DNA of 64,000 nt from Carallia brachiata (GCA_021464245.1 JADCRB010000164.1:62001-126000); one strand, 5' to 3'. Counted from the stretch's first letter, positions 1 to 10,656 are shown. Made by a program: numbers and translations. Notes: generated from the letters alone by a model not told the origin.

Positions 1-2175
1 ATATTTAATATTAAACTACTAATTTTTTTGATTCGATAGCTTCTCTAATTCTAACAACCTTACTATTTGGTGGAAGACAACAAGCACTCCTGCTGTGGCT
101 CAGTTCAAGCCCATAAAAAAAAATTAATTTAAGTCCTTCAGAATTAAGTTGGATTACTTTAATGTTCCTGTTTGTATCGGCTGCCAGTGACACTGTCTTC
201 ACCTCTAACGCCGCCATATAAGCTGTCGACGCAACCACCAGAGACAGTTCAGGAATTGCTGAAATGGGCCGCCGATGCTGCTGTCCGATGGTGTCTTATT
301 GTAGTTCATTTGTAGTTTGTAGAGTAGTGTAGTTGGCAATCAATGTTAGTAATACTCTATTGATTTTGGTCACAGTTCTGCCTAAGGGCAGTGTCTTCCA
401 CCACCAACAGATTTGTTTGGTCGGATTAAATTTAGTTAATTTGTATTAAGTAAGTTTAGGTGCAGATAGATTTGTATTTATAAAAGAAGATTGTGTTTTA
501 ACGGACTGCATACCTAATTTGAAAAAGGTCGATTGACCTTATGTATTGTAGGTCATTAGAATCGTGTTCTTTCCCTACTCTATGTAGGTATTTTTGACAC
601 TTTTATGTCGGTCCTATGTACGATTTCGAAAAATATTAATGAAATAAATTTTCATTGTGTCAAAAAAAGATATAATAATCAAGAGGTAGCTAGGTAGTGT
701 TCAAATATGTCTCTCTCACATCATATTCAGGTTTGAGTCTTTATGACTGTATTTGGAAGTTTTATCCTCGTTGACTTCCCAATGATCTGTGAACAGCACA
801 CTGTAGGTTTTAAATTTATTAATACCATAGTAAGTCTAAAGGATGCTCGCTCGAATCTAACAGTATTTAGGTAGTGAGTCCTCTTTATAAGAGAGATTAA
901 AAGAAAAACAATAATAACACTGCCCTTGATCCATAAGTACAATGACCAACATATTGATATAATTTTTTTTTAGTTAAGAAAAAGATATAATAGTTTTAAG
1001 AGAAAAATAATGACTAATATAAAAGGGCAACTCTACTGAAACGTATGGAGCTGAGGTAGCACTTACGTAGATGTCACCTAAATTAAAATAAAATTTTTCA
1101 TTTAATTTTTTTTGTAAAAAATTTAAACAAAGTGCATAAGAAACTTAATTTTCAATTGAAATTTAATATGTATTGCAATTTACTCAATTAATATTAATGA
1201 TTATTCGTGTATTCTAAAACTCTGTGAAATGTAAATAAATATAATTAAAGAACATCAAAAACATTGTAATAAAGAGGTAATTAGTGATCAATAAAATAAA
1301 AATCAGTAATTAATAATTAGTAGTAATAATTAATAATAATAATCAGTAATAATAACATTCAACAAACAACTAAATAGATCCTAAATCATCAATCACATTG
1401 ACATAGTAATCAAAAGACCTTTTTCTAAAAAAAAACATGGTCATTTTTTTCCTCTCTTCTCCCTCCAAGATTCTCAAAACACGCCATCTCCCTTCAACTC
1501 TATAGAGATACTCCACTTATAAAATTGTGGTTGAATAAAATTAAAATTGAATGGTGAATTTATTGAAAACTATTAAATTAAAAAAAAGTATTTAATTAAA
1601 TCTATAACAATATTTAAACCAAAAATTTGGGAACCATGCCACACAAAGCTTCCAGAATCAAGTTCTCTCTTATGTAAAATACTATCTAATAAATATATTA
1701 GTCCCTTATTGGTCCGGACTTGTTTTATGCTAGAACAAGCTTTCAGTCCGTGACTTAAAGAATTGGAGAAAATTTTTCGAGCACCGTAAGCATGGGATGT
1801 TAGCAAATATTGGCCAACATGACCAATCAAAAATAGAGAAAAATTAGGAAAACCTACAAAATATTCATAGAATAGAGATGTGTATTAAAAAGGTTTTTTA
1901 GCAAAACAAAATGAGTATTTTTGAATTTTTTTAAAATTAAAATTTAGAGTAATATTAAATAAATTTAAAATAATATTATATATGTATAGAATTTATTTTT
2001 TAAAAAAATAAATTTTTTATTATTATTTAGAAATTAAACTCGTTCCTACCTTATGATTATTTCCTATATTCCGGGACTCTTAAGTTTGTGTTTATGTAGG
2101 TGTGTCTAGTCGCCTCCTGGTAGATTATCTAAAGAAAACCAATTTCCAGTTTTAGATTAACGAGTTGTTGCAGCC
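1..2175. other. AT-rich spacer before the first F-box copy
   Basis: I see no supportable gene here. The stretch is AT-rich with AAT-type low-complexity runs around 1300-1345. Short minus-strand open frames at 11-238 and 1573-1830 have no recognisable domain. About 80-170 resembles about 13465-13535 (both carry a shared block reading attaatttaag followed by a similar cctt/agaat stretch), which suggests a dispersed, decayed repeat. Confidence 0.5.
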
Positions 2176-2359
2176 ATGGATTCTCTCCCCAACGGCTCAA
2201 AAGTCGCTACAAGTTCGGTTGCCACAACAGAACTCATAACAGCGCCGAGAAACAAGAAAGCCAACAACAATGACGACGACGAGGACAAGAAGTATCCTTG
2301 TAATCGTTCTGCCACTGACAAAACAGAATTGTTGTTCCTGCCAATGGAAATCATGGTAG

Positions 2360-2825
2360 TGAAGTTCCTACGGATTGAAGCTCATGGTGCCTCCATCTTG
2401 CTGTCAAGGTTGCTGTTAGTTAAAGCTTTTTGTCCAGCATTCAAAAATCAGTTGTGTTAGTTACAGCTGCTGATTTGAAGATGCTGGAATTATATTTTGG
2501 AGCATTGAACTTAATGTAAAATATTGTATTTTGTTTTAAGTCAAAAATGTAATCATATATGATTGGCAGCCTATGGAGCAGTTGTGTACAAGCTGTCAGG
2601 TTTTCAAATTTGAGTTTGTATTTGAAATTTGAACTTGTACTTTGCTCATGATGTAAAATTAACTCATATATTGAGTTATGTCTTGTTAATTGATGTATGA
2701 AACATTTTGTTTTTGCTGGAAGCATTTTTCTTTTTCCTTCTCTCTCATTTCTCTTTGTTTTTGGTCCAATTTTACTGCTGAACCCTTCTGCAACTGAAAA
2801 CAACAAACTTTCTGTTTTGCTTTCA
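2360..2825 (+). repeat. 5' LTR of the Copia element (466 bp)
   Basis: It runs from TGAAGTTCC to GCTTTCA and matches 6907-7369 base for base over its length, except for a 3-nt length difference around 2697-2704. The 3' third is rich in C and T (cttctctctcattt), as often seen near LTR transcription starts. Confidence 0.95.
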
Positions 2826-2828
2826 ATC

Positions 2829-2840
2829 TGGTATCAGAGC
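2829..2840 (+). other. Primer-binding site (initiator Met-tRNA type)
   Basis: The sequence tggtatcagagc lies 3 nt after the 5' LTR. It is the usual plant Copia primer-binding site, complementary to the 3' end of initiator methionine tRNA, and would prime minus-strand DNA synthesis. Confidence 0.93.
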
Positions 2841-2941
2841 TTCAAAGATCCTCTTGTGACCTAAAAAGAAAATTGGCAGAGAGAGTAAACACGTGGGGAG
2901 TAATAAATTGGTGTTTGATCAAAAGACTCTTGTCATTTAAC

Positions 2942-4930
2942 ATGGCTTCATCAAGTTTCCAGCCACAACCTCCACCCAAATTCACTGGTGAGAACTTCAC
3001 TCAGTGGATAGTTATGATGAAGACATACTTGAGAGCTTTTGATCTATGGGAAGTAACTGAGAGTGGAATTGAACCAGCTCCTCTTCCTCCAAATCCTACC
3101 CTCACTCAAATCAAACATCACAGTGAACAGGTTTCAAAAAAATACAAAGCTCTCACCTGCATTCAAACAGCTGTATCAGAATCAATCTTCAACAGGATCA
3201 TGGCCTGTGAAATAGCTAAAGAAGCATGGGAAAGGCTCAAAGAGGAGTTTGGTGGCAGCTTGAGGACCAAAAACATGCAGTTGCTGAACTTGAGAAGAGA
3301 ATTTGAGCTATTGAAGATGAAGGATACAGATTCTGTCAAAGAATACACTGATAAATTGATGAAAGTTGTGAGCCAAATCAGGGTCCTTGGTGAGGATTTT
3401 CCTGATAAAAATATAGTTCAAAAGGTTTTAGTGAGTGTTCCAGAAAAATTTGAAGCTACCATAATAGCTTTGGAGCATTCCAAGGATTTGAGCATCATTA
3501 GCTTAGCTGAACTAATATATGCTCTTCAGGCTCAGGAGCAAAGGAGACTTATAAGACAGGAGGAGTCATCAGACATTGCTTTTCAGGCAAAATTGAAGCA
3601 GAAGTCACAGCCAAAGAAAAAACAAACAGGAAAGCAAGAAAAGAAAGATCAAGAAAGTAATAAATCTGAAGTTAAAAAGCAGTATCCTCCTTGTGATTAC
3701 TGCAAAAAGGCAACTCATTTATCAAAATTTTGCTGGAGAAGGCCTGATCTTGTATGTAAAATTTGCAACAAGAAAGGACACTCTGAGAAGATTTGCTGGC
3801 ATAGGGGCAAGCAACAACAATCAGCACAGCAGCAAGGGGAGCAAAAAGTTCAAAAGGCTCAGTCTGCAGATGAAGATTTGGGAATTGAGGATCAATTGTT
3901 TGTTGCCACTGGCTGCACTAGCATTGAAGTCTCAAACACTTGGCTTGTTGATAGTGGCTGTACAAGCCATATGACTCCAAACATTCAGCTGTTCAGGGAA
4001 CTTGATAATTCATTCAAGTCCAAAGTGAAGGTTGGGAATGGACAAATTATTGAAGTTGAAGGCAAGGGCAAAGCTGTGATCAATACTAAGTCAGGTACTA
4101 AGCTCATATCTGATGTGCTTTATGTACCTGCAATAAATCAAAATCTGTTGTCTGTTGGCCAGTTACTTGAAAAAGATTATTCTATGATCTTTAAAGATAA
4201 AGCTTGTACTATACTTGATGCATGTGGTGCTGAACTGATCACTGTTGGTATGCAAAAGAAAAGCTTTCATTTGAACTTAAGTAGCATGGAATCTCATGCT
4301 CTGCCTGCAATTGTTGATGACTCACAACTCTGGCATCAAAGATTTGGCCATTATCATTATTCTGGTCTTCAAAAGCTGCAGAGGCAAGATTTGGTGTATG
4401 ATTTACCTTATTTTGTCAGTACTGATGGCATTTGCAAGATATGTCAGCTGGGAAAACAAACAAGTCTTCCTTTCTCTTCTCATCAATCATGGAGAGCAAA
4501 GGAAAGACTTGAACTTATTCATACTGACTTGTGTGGACCAATGAGCACAGAATCTCTAAATGGAAGCAGGTACTTTATTAGCTTCATTGATGATCATTCC
4601 AGATTTTGCTGGCTCTATTTTCTCAAATCTAAGTCTGATGTAGCTGCTGTTTTTTCTAAGTTTAAAACTTGGATTGAAACACAATCAAATTTGAAAATCA
4701 AAGCAGTAAGATCAGACAATGGTACAGAGTATGTTTCAGCAGCTTTTAAGCAAATCTGTGAAGGGGCTGGTATTCAACAACAACTTACTGCACCTTACTC
4801 ACCCCAGCAAAATGGTGTGAGTGAGAGGAAGAACAGAACTCTCTTGGAAATGGCCAGATGCTTAATGCTCCAAAGTCCATGCCCAAAAGGTTTTGGGCTG
4901 AAGCTGTTGCAACTGCAGCTTATCTTCTGA
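2942..4930 (+). CDS. Copia Gag-protease-integrase, first part of the polyprotein
   Basis: I chose the ATG at 2942 (MASSSFQPQPPP); the frame is open upstream without another ATG. It encodes a Gag domain of the plant Copia type with two CCHC-like zinc knuckles. The first starts near residue 251 (CDYCKKATHLSKFC); the second, near residue 272, follows the same spacing (CKICNKKGHSEKIC). The aspartic protease motif DSGCTSHM is near residue 337. Next come the GAG-pre-integrase segment (HQRFGHYH) and the integrase core with DLCGP, FIDDHSRF and VRSDNGTEY. The frame ends at 4930 after running out of phase at about 4858; the rest of integrase, RT and RNase H follow in another frame. The product would be a truncated polyprotein of about 662 residues that lacks the RT. 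Confidence 0.92.
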   Translation: MASSSFQPQPPPKFTGENFTQWIVMMKTYLRAFDLWEVTESGIEPAPLPPNPTLTQIKHHSEQVSKKYKALTCIQTAVSESIFNRIMACEIAKEAWERLKEEFGGSLRTKNMQLLNLRREFELLKMKDTDSVKEYTDKLMKVVSQIRVLGEDFPDKNIVQKVLVSVPEKFEATIIALEHSKDLSIISLAELIYALQAQEQRRLIRQEESSDIAFQAKLKQKSQPKKKQTGKQEKKDQESNKSEVKKQYPPCDYCKKATHLSKFCWRRPDLVCKICNKKGHSEKICWHRGKQQQSAQQQGEQKVQKAQSADEDLGIEDQLFVATGCTSIEVSNTWLVDSGCTSHMTPNIQLFRELDNSFKSKVKVGNGQIIEVEGKGKAVINTKSGTKLISDVLYVPAINQNLLSVGQLLEKDYSMIFKDKACTILDACGAELITVGMQKKSFHLNLSSMESHALPAIVDDSQLWHQRFGHYHYSGLQKLQRQDLVYDLPYFVSTDGICKICQLGKQTSLPFSSHQSWRAKERLELIHTDLCGPMSTESLNGSRYFISFIDDHSRFCWLYFLKSKSDVAAVFSKFKTWIETQSNLKIKAVRSDNGTEYVSAAFKQICEGAGIQQQLTAPYSPQQNGVSERKNRTLLEMARCLMLQSPCPKGFGLKLLQLQLIF

Positions 4931-6909
4931 ATAGATTGCCTACAAAGGCATTGGCCAAAAAGACTCCTTTTGAAGCTTGGAATCTGTCCAAACCTTCAGT
5001 AAGCCACTTAAGGGTGTTTGGCAGCTTGTGCTACTCTCAAATCCCACAAAAGAAAAGAGATAAACTTGATCCTAAGTCATCTATTGCAGTATTCATTGGT
5101 TATACTGATACTGCACAGAACTATAGGATTTATAATGTTCATTCAGGGAAGGTTTCAGTGGCTAGAAGTTTGAAGTTCAGTGAAGGTGAACAATGGGACT
5201 GGGAGAAGCATGAAGTTCAACCCAGCCAACAACAAAATAAGCAAGATCAGCAACATTTAATTCCAGAATCAGATAGTTCAGATGAAGATAATGAAGATCA
5301 TCTTCCTGTGAGAGGAACTAGATCTCTCACTAACATCTATGAGAGGTCTAATATGGCTTTGCTTGAACCCTCATGTTTTGAAGAAGCAATTGAAAATCCT
5401 GGCTGGAAAGCAGCAATGCAGGAGGAGATCAAAGCCATTGAGAAGAACAACACTTGGATTCTGGTTCCCAAACCTGAAAACAAAAGAGCCATTGGTGTAA
5501 AATGGGTTTACAGAGTTAAACTTAACTCTGATGGGACTCTAAACAAACTGAAAGCCAGGCTGGTTGCAAAGGGGTACTCTCAACAGGTTGGAGTGGATTA
5601 CACAGAGACTTTTGCTCCAGTTGCAAGAATGGACACCATCAAGCTGTTACTTGCAGTTGCAGCTCAAAAAGGCTGGTATGTTCATCAATTAGATGTCAAA
5701 TCAGCCTTTCTCAATGGTGTTCTTCAAGAGGAGTTGTATATTGAACAACCACAAGGCTTTATCAAAGAGGGACATGAAGAGAAAGTTTATTTGCTAAAGA
5801 AAGCTCTGTATGGCCTCAAGCAGGCCCCAAGAGCTTGGTATAGCAGGATACATGAACACCTGCAGAAGCTTGGTTTCAGCAGAAGTGTTAATGAAGCAAC
5901 TCTCTATGTAAAAGCTGAGGATTCTCATTTTTTATGTGTATCCCTCTATGTAGATGATTTGATGATTATTGGAGATTGCTTGAAGCTCATTTACAGGTTC
6001 AAAACTGAAATGAGAATTCAGTTTGAAATGACAGATTTGGGAAGTATGCATTACTTCCTAGGTTTGGAGATTCATCACTCACCACGAGGCATCTTTGTTA
6101 ATCAGTTTAAGTATGCCAAACAAATTCTGCAAAAATTTCAAATGCAAGCATGCAGATCCTCTAAAACTCCATTGACACCAGGTGAAAGGTTTCAGAAAGA
6201 AGATGGTTCTGATAAGGTGGATGCTAGCAGGTTCAGAAGTCTCATTGGTTGTCTTCTCTACCTGTCAGCTACAAGGCCTGACATAATGTACTCTGTTAGC
6301 TTGCTATCAAGGTACATGCACTCTCCAAGTGAAGTTCATTATAAAGCTGCAAAAAGGGTGTTGAGATATATTCAAGGAACTGCAGATATGGGAATTATGT
6401 TTCTGAAATCAGACAATTTGGAATTGGTTGGCTTCACTGATAGTGATTGGGCTGGATCACTTGATGATATGAGAAGTACATCTGGTTATGTTTTTTCCTT
6501 TGGATCAGGTGTCTTCAATTGGAGCTCAAGGAAGCAAGCTACTGTGGCACAATCCACAGCTGAAGCTGAATACATTGCAGCAGCCTCAGCAGTGAATCAT
6601 GCCATATGGATTAGAAAAATTCTATCAGATTTGCAATTGGAAGAAACTAAACCAACTCAGATTCTTTGTGACAATCAAGCAGCCATTGCTATCTCAAAGA
6701 ATCCAGTTCTTCATGGAAGAACTAAACATTTCAAAATCAAATTGCATTTCATCAGAGAAGTTCAGGAAAACAATGAAGTTGTTCTGGTTTTTTGTCCCTC
6801 TAAAAACCAGATTGCAGATATTTTAACAAAGGGTCTTCATAGGCCTAGGTTTGAGGAGATAAGAAGAGCAATGGGAGTGCAAAATTATGGCACCAAGGAG
6901 GAGAATTGA
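4858..6909 (+). CDS. Copia integrase C-terminus, reverse transcriptase and RNase H (shifted frame)
   Basis: This continues the polyprotein in a different frame. The first residues overlap the end of the upstream frame and complete the integrase (WAEAVATAAYLLNRLP, then LRVFGS). The RT follows, with VYRVKLNSDG, RLVAKGYSQ, DVKSAFLNG and the catalytic YVDD at about 5947-5958. RNase H follows with FTDSDWAG, STAEAEYIA, DNQAAI and RTKHF. It is continuous for about 680 residues with no stop, so the only visible coding lesion in the element is the frameshift at about 4858-4862. The stop codon TGA at 6907-6909 is formed by the first three bases of the 3' LTR, so the LTR itself ends the protein. Confidence 0.92.
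   Translation: MLNAPKSMPKRFWAEAVATAAYLLNRLPTKALAKKTPFEAWNLSKPSVSHLRVFGSLCYSQIPQKKRDKLDPKSSIAVFIGYTDTAQNYRIYNVHSGKVSVARSLKFSEGEQWDWEKHEVQPSQQQNKQDQQHLIPESDSSDEDNEDHLPVRGTRSLTNIYERSNMALLEPSCFEEAIENPGWKAAMQEEIKAIEKNNTWILVPKPENKRAIGVKWVYRVKLNSDGTLNKLKARLVAKGYSQQVGVDYTETFAPVARMDTIKLLLAVAAQKGWYVHQLDVKSAFLNGVLQEELYIEQPQGFIKEGHEEKVYLLKKALYGLKQAPRAWYSRIHEHLQKLGFSRSVNEATLYVKAEDSHFLCVSLYVDDLMIIGDCLKLIYRFKTEMRIQFEMTDLGSMHYFLGLEIHHSPRGIFVNQFKYAKQILQKFQMQACRSSKTPLTPGERFQKEDGSDKVDASRFRSLIGCLLYLSATRPDIMYSVSLLSRYMHSPSEVHYKAAKRVLRYIQGTADMGIMFLKSDNLELVGFTDSDWAGSLDDMRSTSGYVFSFGSGVFNWSSRKQATVAQSTAEAEYIAAASAVNHAIWIRKILSDLQLEETKPTQILCDNQAAIAISKNPVLHGRTKHFKIKLHFIREVQENNEVVLVFCPSKNQIADILTKGLHRPRFEEIRRAMGVQNYGTKEEN
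6893..6906 (+). other. Polypurine tract before the 3' LTR
   Basis: The run aaggaggagaa lies immediately before the 3' LTR, where plus-strand priming starts in LTR retrotransposons. It doubles as the codons for the last residues of the pol frame. Confidence 0.8.
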
Positions 6910-7369
6910 AGTTCCTACGGATTGAAGCTCATGGTGCCTCCATCTTGCTGTCAAGGTTGCTGTTAGTTAAAGCTTTTTGTCCAGCATTCAAAAATCAGTT
7001 GTGTTAGTTACAGCTGCTGATTTGAAGATGCTGGAATTATATTTTGGAGCATTGAACTTAATGTAAAATATTGTATTTTGTTTTAAGTCAAAAATGTAAT
7101 CATATATGATTGGCAGCCTATGGAGCAGTTGTGTACAAGCTGTCAGGTTTTCAAATTTGAGTTTGTATTTGAAATTTGAACTTGTACTTTGCTCATGATG
7201 TAAAATTAACTCATATATTGAGTTATGTCTTGTTAATTGATGTATAAATTTTGTTTTTGCTGGAAGCATTTTTCTTTTTCCTTCTCTCTCATTTCTCTTT
7301 GTTTTTGGTCCAATTTTACTGCTGAACCCTTCTGCAACTGAAAACAACAAACTTTCTGTTTTGCTTTCA
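6907..7369 (+). repeat. 3' LTR of the Copia element (463 bp)
   Basis: It is the copy of 2360-2825. It ends GCTTTCA and is followed directly by the GGTAG target duplication and then F-box sequence (agatattctattgg). It is 3 nt shorter than the 5' LTR, with the difference near 7243-7248 (tgtataaatttt against tgtatgaaacatttt). Confidence 0.95.
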
Positions 7370-8354
7370 GGTAGAGATATTCTATTGGTCGGATGCACGG
7401 AGTTTGCTGAAGTTCAAGTCTGTGTGTAAGCAATGGCGAGCCTTGATTGAAGATCCCCACTTTGTGGAAGAGCTCGCAAGCCGAGCCCCCTCCTTTCTGA
7501 TCCATTAACGGGATGATGAAGTCGACAAAACAGGCCAACAAATTCAATTCGTCTCCACCTACAGTGGGTTGGTATTGGAGAGAATAATTGGCAATGCTTC
7601 CGAATGGAAGTATCAGGCCAGGAATCCGACAATGCGCCGCGTGTTTGATTTACCTCATTTTCCGACTACAAACATGGTACTCTCTTATGGTCCCTCCCCT
7701 GGTCGCTATAAAGTAGTCTCGATTTATCATGCCAAAGATAAAGCCTCTATCGCCAAAGATAAAGCCTTTATCGTGAGAGTTAATGTGCTCACACTTATAA
7801 GTATTAACGAACCGTTATTTAGAGATATTGATACCACTCTGCTGAGAAATTGTTATCAACGTTATGGTTCCCTTATGATTCGGTGCTTCCAAGGGGTTGT
7901 CCATTTTTGTCCAGGAAGCTTGCGTGGATCCAATGATTTTGAGCTGGTTTCTCTTCACATGGACAAAGAGTGTTCTACAAGGACTACATTGCCAAGGAGC
8001 CATTTTTCAGATTCCAAAACCACCGTACGTGGCGTTGTATACGAGGATCATCGGAATCTCCCGTATATGCCATTGGCAGAGATTGTGAATGATGAACTAC
8101 TTTTGCTGGTGTTGGAAGATTACAAGAGGGAAAATGGGCTGAAAAGATCGTGATTCCGTTGACATTCTTGTAAGATAATTCTAATATGAAGAGTGCTCAG
8201 TCTTATTGCGCTTCCCCACGGTATGTTTGGTTATCTATGAATGCAGAAACAAAAAGTTACAACATCGAATACAATATGAAAAGCCATAGCTGAAGAAAAA
8301 AATTATTCTTTGCTGAAAATTCCTGGTGACTTTCAAAGGAATGAGGTTAGAAGA

Positions 8355-8905
8355 AATGGCGAGTGTTTTCTATCCCCAACTCGGAGCCACGACACTCTAA
8401 AATTTTGAGCCCACATAGCCTCCTCCCTTTTCAGCAATTCAGCAATATCATTCTGGATGGTTTTCAAGGTTGCCATGGAATCTGCACTTGGCGGTTTCAG
8501 CTCAAAAACAATCTGTTTTCGGCGCAAGGCTTGTAGCTGCTTGTCAACCGACCCAAAACAGGACTTTTTTTTACTAGCATTTGAATGCTTTGGCGCATCC
8601 TTGAAGTAGGGCCGACAACTTCACAGAGGGTGATTGACACTTGGTTTGGTTCCAGGAGCTTCCACTGTCGCTTTACAATTAGAGATCCTCAGCCACATTG
8701 ACTCAAAACGGAAAAAAACAATGCTTGCTATTAGTAGCATATGAGGAAAATGAGTTTATGGATACCTCTATTGGAACATGATCAGAGCCGAAGCGGGACA
8801 AATGCGAGATAGAGATATCCAGAAAGAGATCTAGAAGAGGCCGATTTGCAGAAGCTCTATCCAACCTCTCCAGCACATTATCCATAACAGTTTTTCAATT
8901 AGTCT
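8355..8905 (-). mobile_element. LINE (non-LTR retrotransposon) fragment, endonuclease to start of RT
   Basis: Read on the minus strand, 8885-8703 gives LERLDRASAN and RFGSDHVPIE, the end of the plant LINE endonuclease domain. Next comes FRFESMW near 8700. Then 8527-8360 gives EEAMWAQ and WLRVGDRKHSPF, which corresponds to the familiar W-L-x-x-G-D-x-N-x-x-F-F linker before the RT. Stops and frameshifts separate the parts, so it is a dead, truncated copy. Its low end abuts the 3' end of F-box copy A, so it probably inserted into or just beyond that gene's tail. Confidence 0.78.
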
Positions 8906-10656
8906 AATTGAAAGGGAAATTCAGGGTTGTTTGTAAGGAAGATTATTGGAAATCATTCTTAGTCTTAAATTTCGTATTTGAAGAATAAAGAACTTAGTAA
9001 TATCACATTACTTGGAATTTGGAACTATGCCAATTGTTAGTTTTTAAATTACTACCACCACCTAATAATATAGTATAAAATTTTATAACAAATGAATTGA
9101 CACAAGCAGACATTTTAGAAAGGAGCCTTCTTTATATGTAATGAAGAAATGGTTGCCTCCATTTAAAGGAAACTATACTTTTAAAAATGTCTCACCTAAA
9201 GGAGTTCTTTCCCAAACCTTGAAAGTAGTTGGCTCAAGTAGTAAGGAATCGATGAATCAGCAATTGGCATTTGAAGAAGAGCCTTGGGTGAACACTGAAA
9301 TAATAACATCCACTTTACTAATAGAAACAAAAATTCGAACAACGAACGCATAAGGAATTAATATAACTTTTACTTTTGACTTGGAATCTAAAATATTGTA
9401 AATTAGTAATCTCTTTGTCTTCTAAATAAGTTGATGCACAAATACTTATGATTTTCAATAGATATATGTAATGTTTTAGAAGACGAATGGTCTTAATTTG
9501 AAAAATGAATAGTTTATACTCAAAATCATCTAGAATGAAAGAAGAGAAGAGTGACATTGTATGGTACCTTAAAATCACAGATATATATAGATATAAATTG
9601 GTCAGAGTATAGATAACTAATTATTAAATCTTCATTACTTTTCAAATCTCTATGTTCAACTAATGAGCTATATATATCTAAAGCCGAAAGTTATGAATCC
9701 GAAACTAATTAAACCAACACAAAATTCTATGTTCAATAATAGATAACGTACCCATAATAATCAAAAAAATTAATATAGTTTAGACTTATCCGCTTTATCA
9801 TATTTTCTCTTAGCACAAATTTTGTGCTATGTTAAATTTGGGGAAAATTATTATTCGATATATCAAGTCGATTTCCATCGCAAGTCTATCGAGATGCAAT
9901 TTGTATTATAGTAGGTAATTTTATCCAGACGAGTTAGATATGTCTGAAACTCCGATATTACATAAGTCTAGTTTACTTTCAATTTTTTCCCTCTCTATAT
10001 GGATTCATCAAAACGGATTTTGCGCCAAGTTAATCAATGGTCAATTTGATCATCTTAGTTGTAAGTTATTTTGACTTATTTGCTCTCATACTGCTTGTAG
10101 GTCTTTTTGACATTTTCACTTTAGATTTGTGTACAAATTTAATTTATACTAATGCAATATTTTTTGGTAAAAAAAAAAAAAGAAATAAACAAATTTTGGG
10201 TGGTGCCTAACCTTATCAACATATAGAAATTTCATGTGGCCCAAAACATTGCTACGCTAAAAGTCCCATCGGAAGCTGCCTTATAGGATGTATGATGGAG
10301 TCTGCCTGCCAACGACCGAGGCCAGGCCTTTGGGACGTAAAATAATAGAGATAAATATGGTAAAAAAAAATTTTTTTATAAAATTTTAAGGAAAATTTTT
10401 GAATTTTAGAGAACATTAAGTTTATATAAAATTTAATTTAAAAATAAAATATAAGTTATCAAAAATTCTTAAACATATCAGTAGAAAAATCAAATTAAAA
10501 AAAAAAAAAAAAAAAAACTTCATCATATATATCACTGCCCCATCTAAAATAGTAAAATTGCACACCATCGTGCAGAGAAATAGAGACGCGCGAAAAAGCA
10601 TCTCTGGAGCACTCCTGAATCGTCTCATCAAGAAAGCAAATTCATTTTGGGTTACT
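8906..10656. other. AT-rich spacer upstream of the TIR-NB gene
   Basis: No supportable gene. It contains poly(A) and poly(T) runs (10169-10182, 10496-10519) and AT-rich spacer. A short open frame at 9141-9353 shows no known domain. The last 100 bases probably hold the 5' leader of the TIR gene. Confidence 0.5.

Larger units (their letters stand above)
2360..7369 (+). mobile_element. Ty1/Copia LTR retrotransposon, nearly complete
   Basis: This is a 5010-bp element with two LTRs starting TG and ending CA. It is flanked by a perfect 5-bp target duplication, GGTAG, at 2355-2359 and 7370-7374. A primer-binding site follows the 5' LTR and a purine-rich tract precedes the 3' LTR. Internal order is Gag, zinc knuckles, protease, integrase, reverse transcriptase, RNase H, which is the Copia order (integrase before RT). 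It lies in the coding exon of F-box copy A, in the same orientation. The LTRs differ only by a short indel, so the insertion is young. One frameshift in the integrase region splits the polyprotein, so this copy is probably not autonomous unless that is a sequence error. Confidence 0.96.
2176..8354 (+). pseudogene. F-box / F-box-associated-domain gene (copy A), split by a Copia element
   Basis: The gene begins at an ATG in the same context as copies B (52944) and C (63593): MDSL followed by a Ser/Thr-rich and Lys/Asn-rich leader, then the start of an F-box (LPMEIMV). The frame breaks at 2359 where a retrotransposon enters. It resumes at 7375 with the rest of the F-box (SLLKFKSVCKQWRALIEDP), then a C-terminal F-box-associated beta-propeller region (NPTMRRVFDLP, LVLEDYKR). 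Apart from the insertion there is an in-frame TAA at 7506-7508, where copy B reads Cys, and a frameshift near 8130-8153 that ends the frame early; homology to copy B continues to about 8354. Intact relatives act as substrate receptors of SCF E3 ubiquitin ligases. This copy cannot encode a full protein. The three genes form a dispersed local family sharing 5' leader sequence (gttgttgcagc before the ATG). Confidence 0.88.

Noticed and set aside
11..238. Minus-strand open frame that faintly resembles an RNase H-type segment of a LINE
   Set aside because: Too short and too weak; no catalytic residues can be placed.
1573..1830. Minus-strand open frame of 85 codons
   Set aside because: No recognisable domain and AT-rich flanks; probably chance or an old repeat.
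2441..2806. Minus-strand frames across the LTRs (also 6988-7398)
   Set aside because: Present only because the LTR is duplicated; antisense to the element, with no domain.
9141..9353. Plus-strand 70-codon frame
   Set aside because: No similarity recognised, no splice context, isolated.
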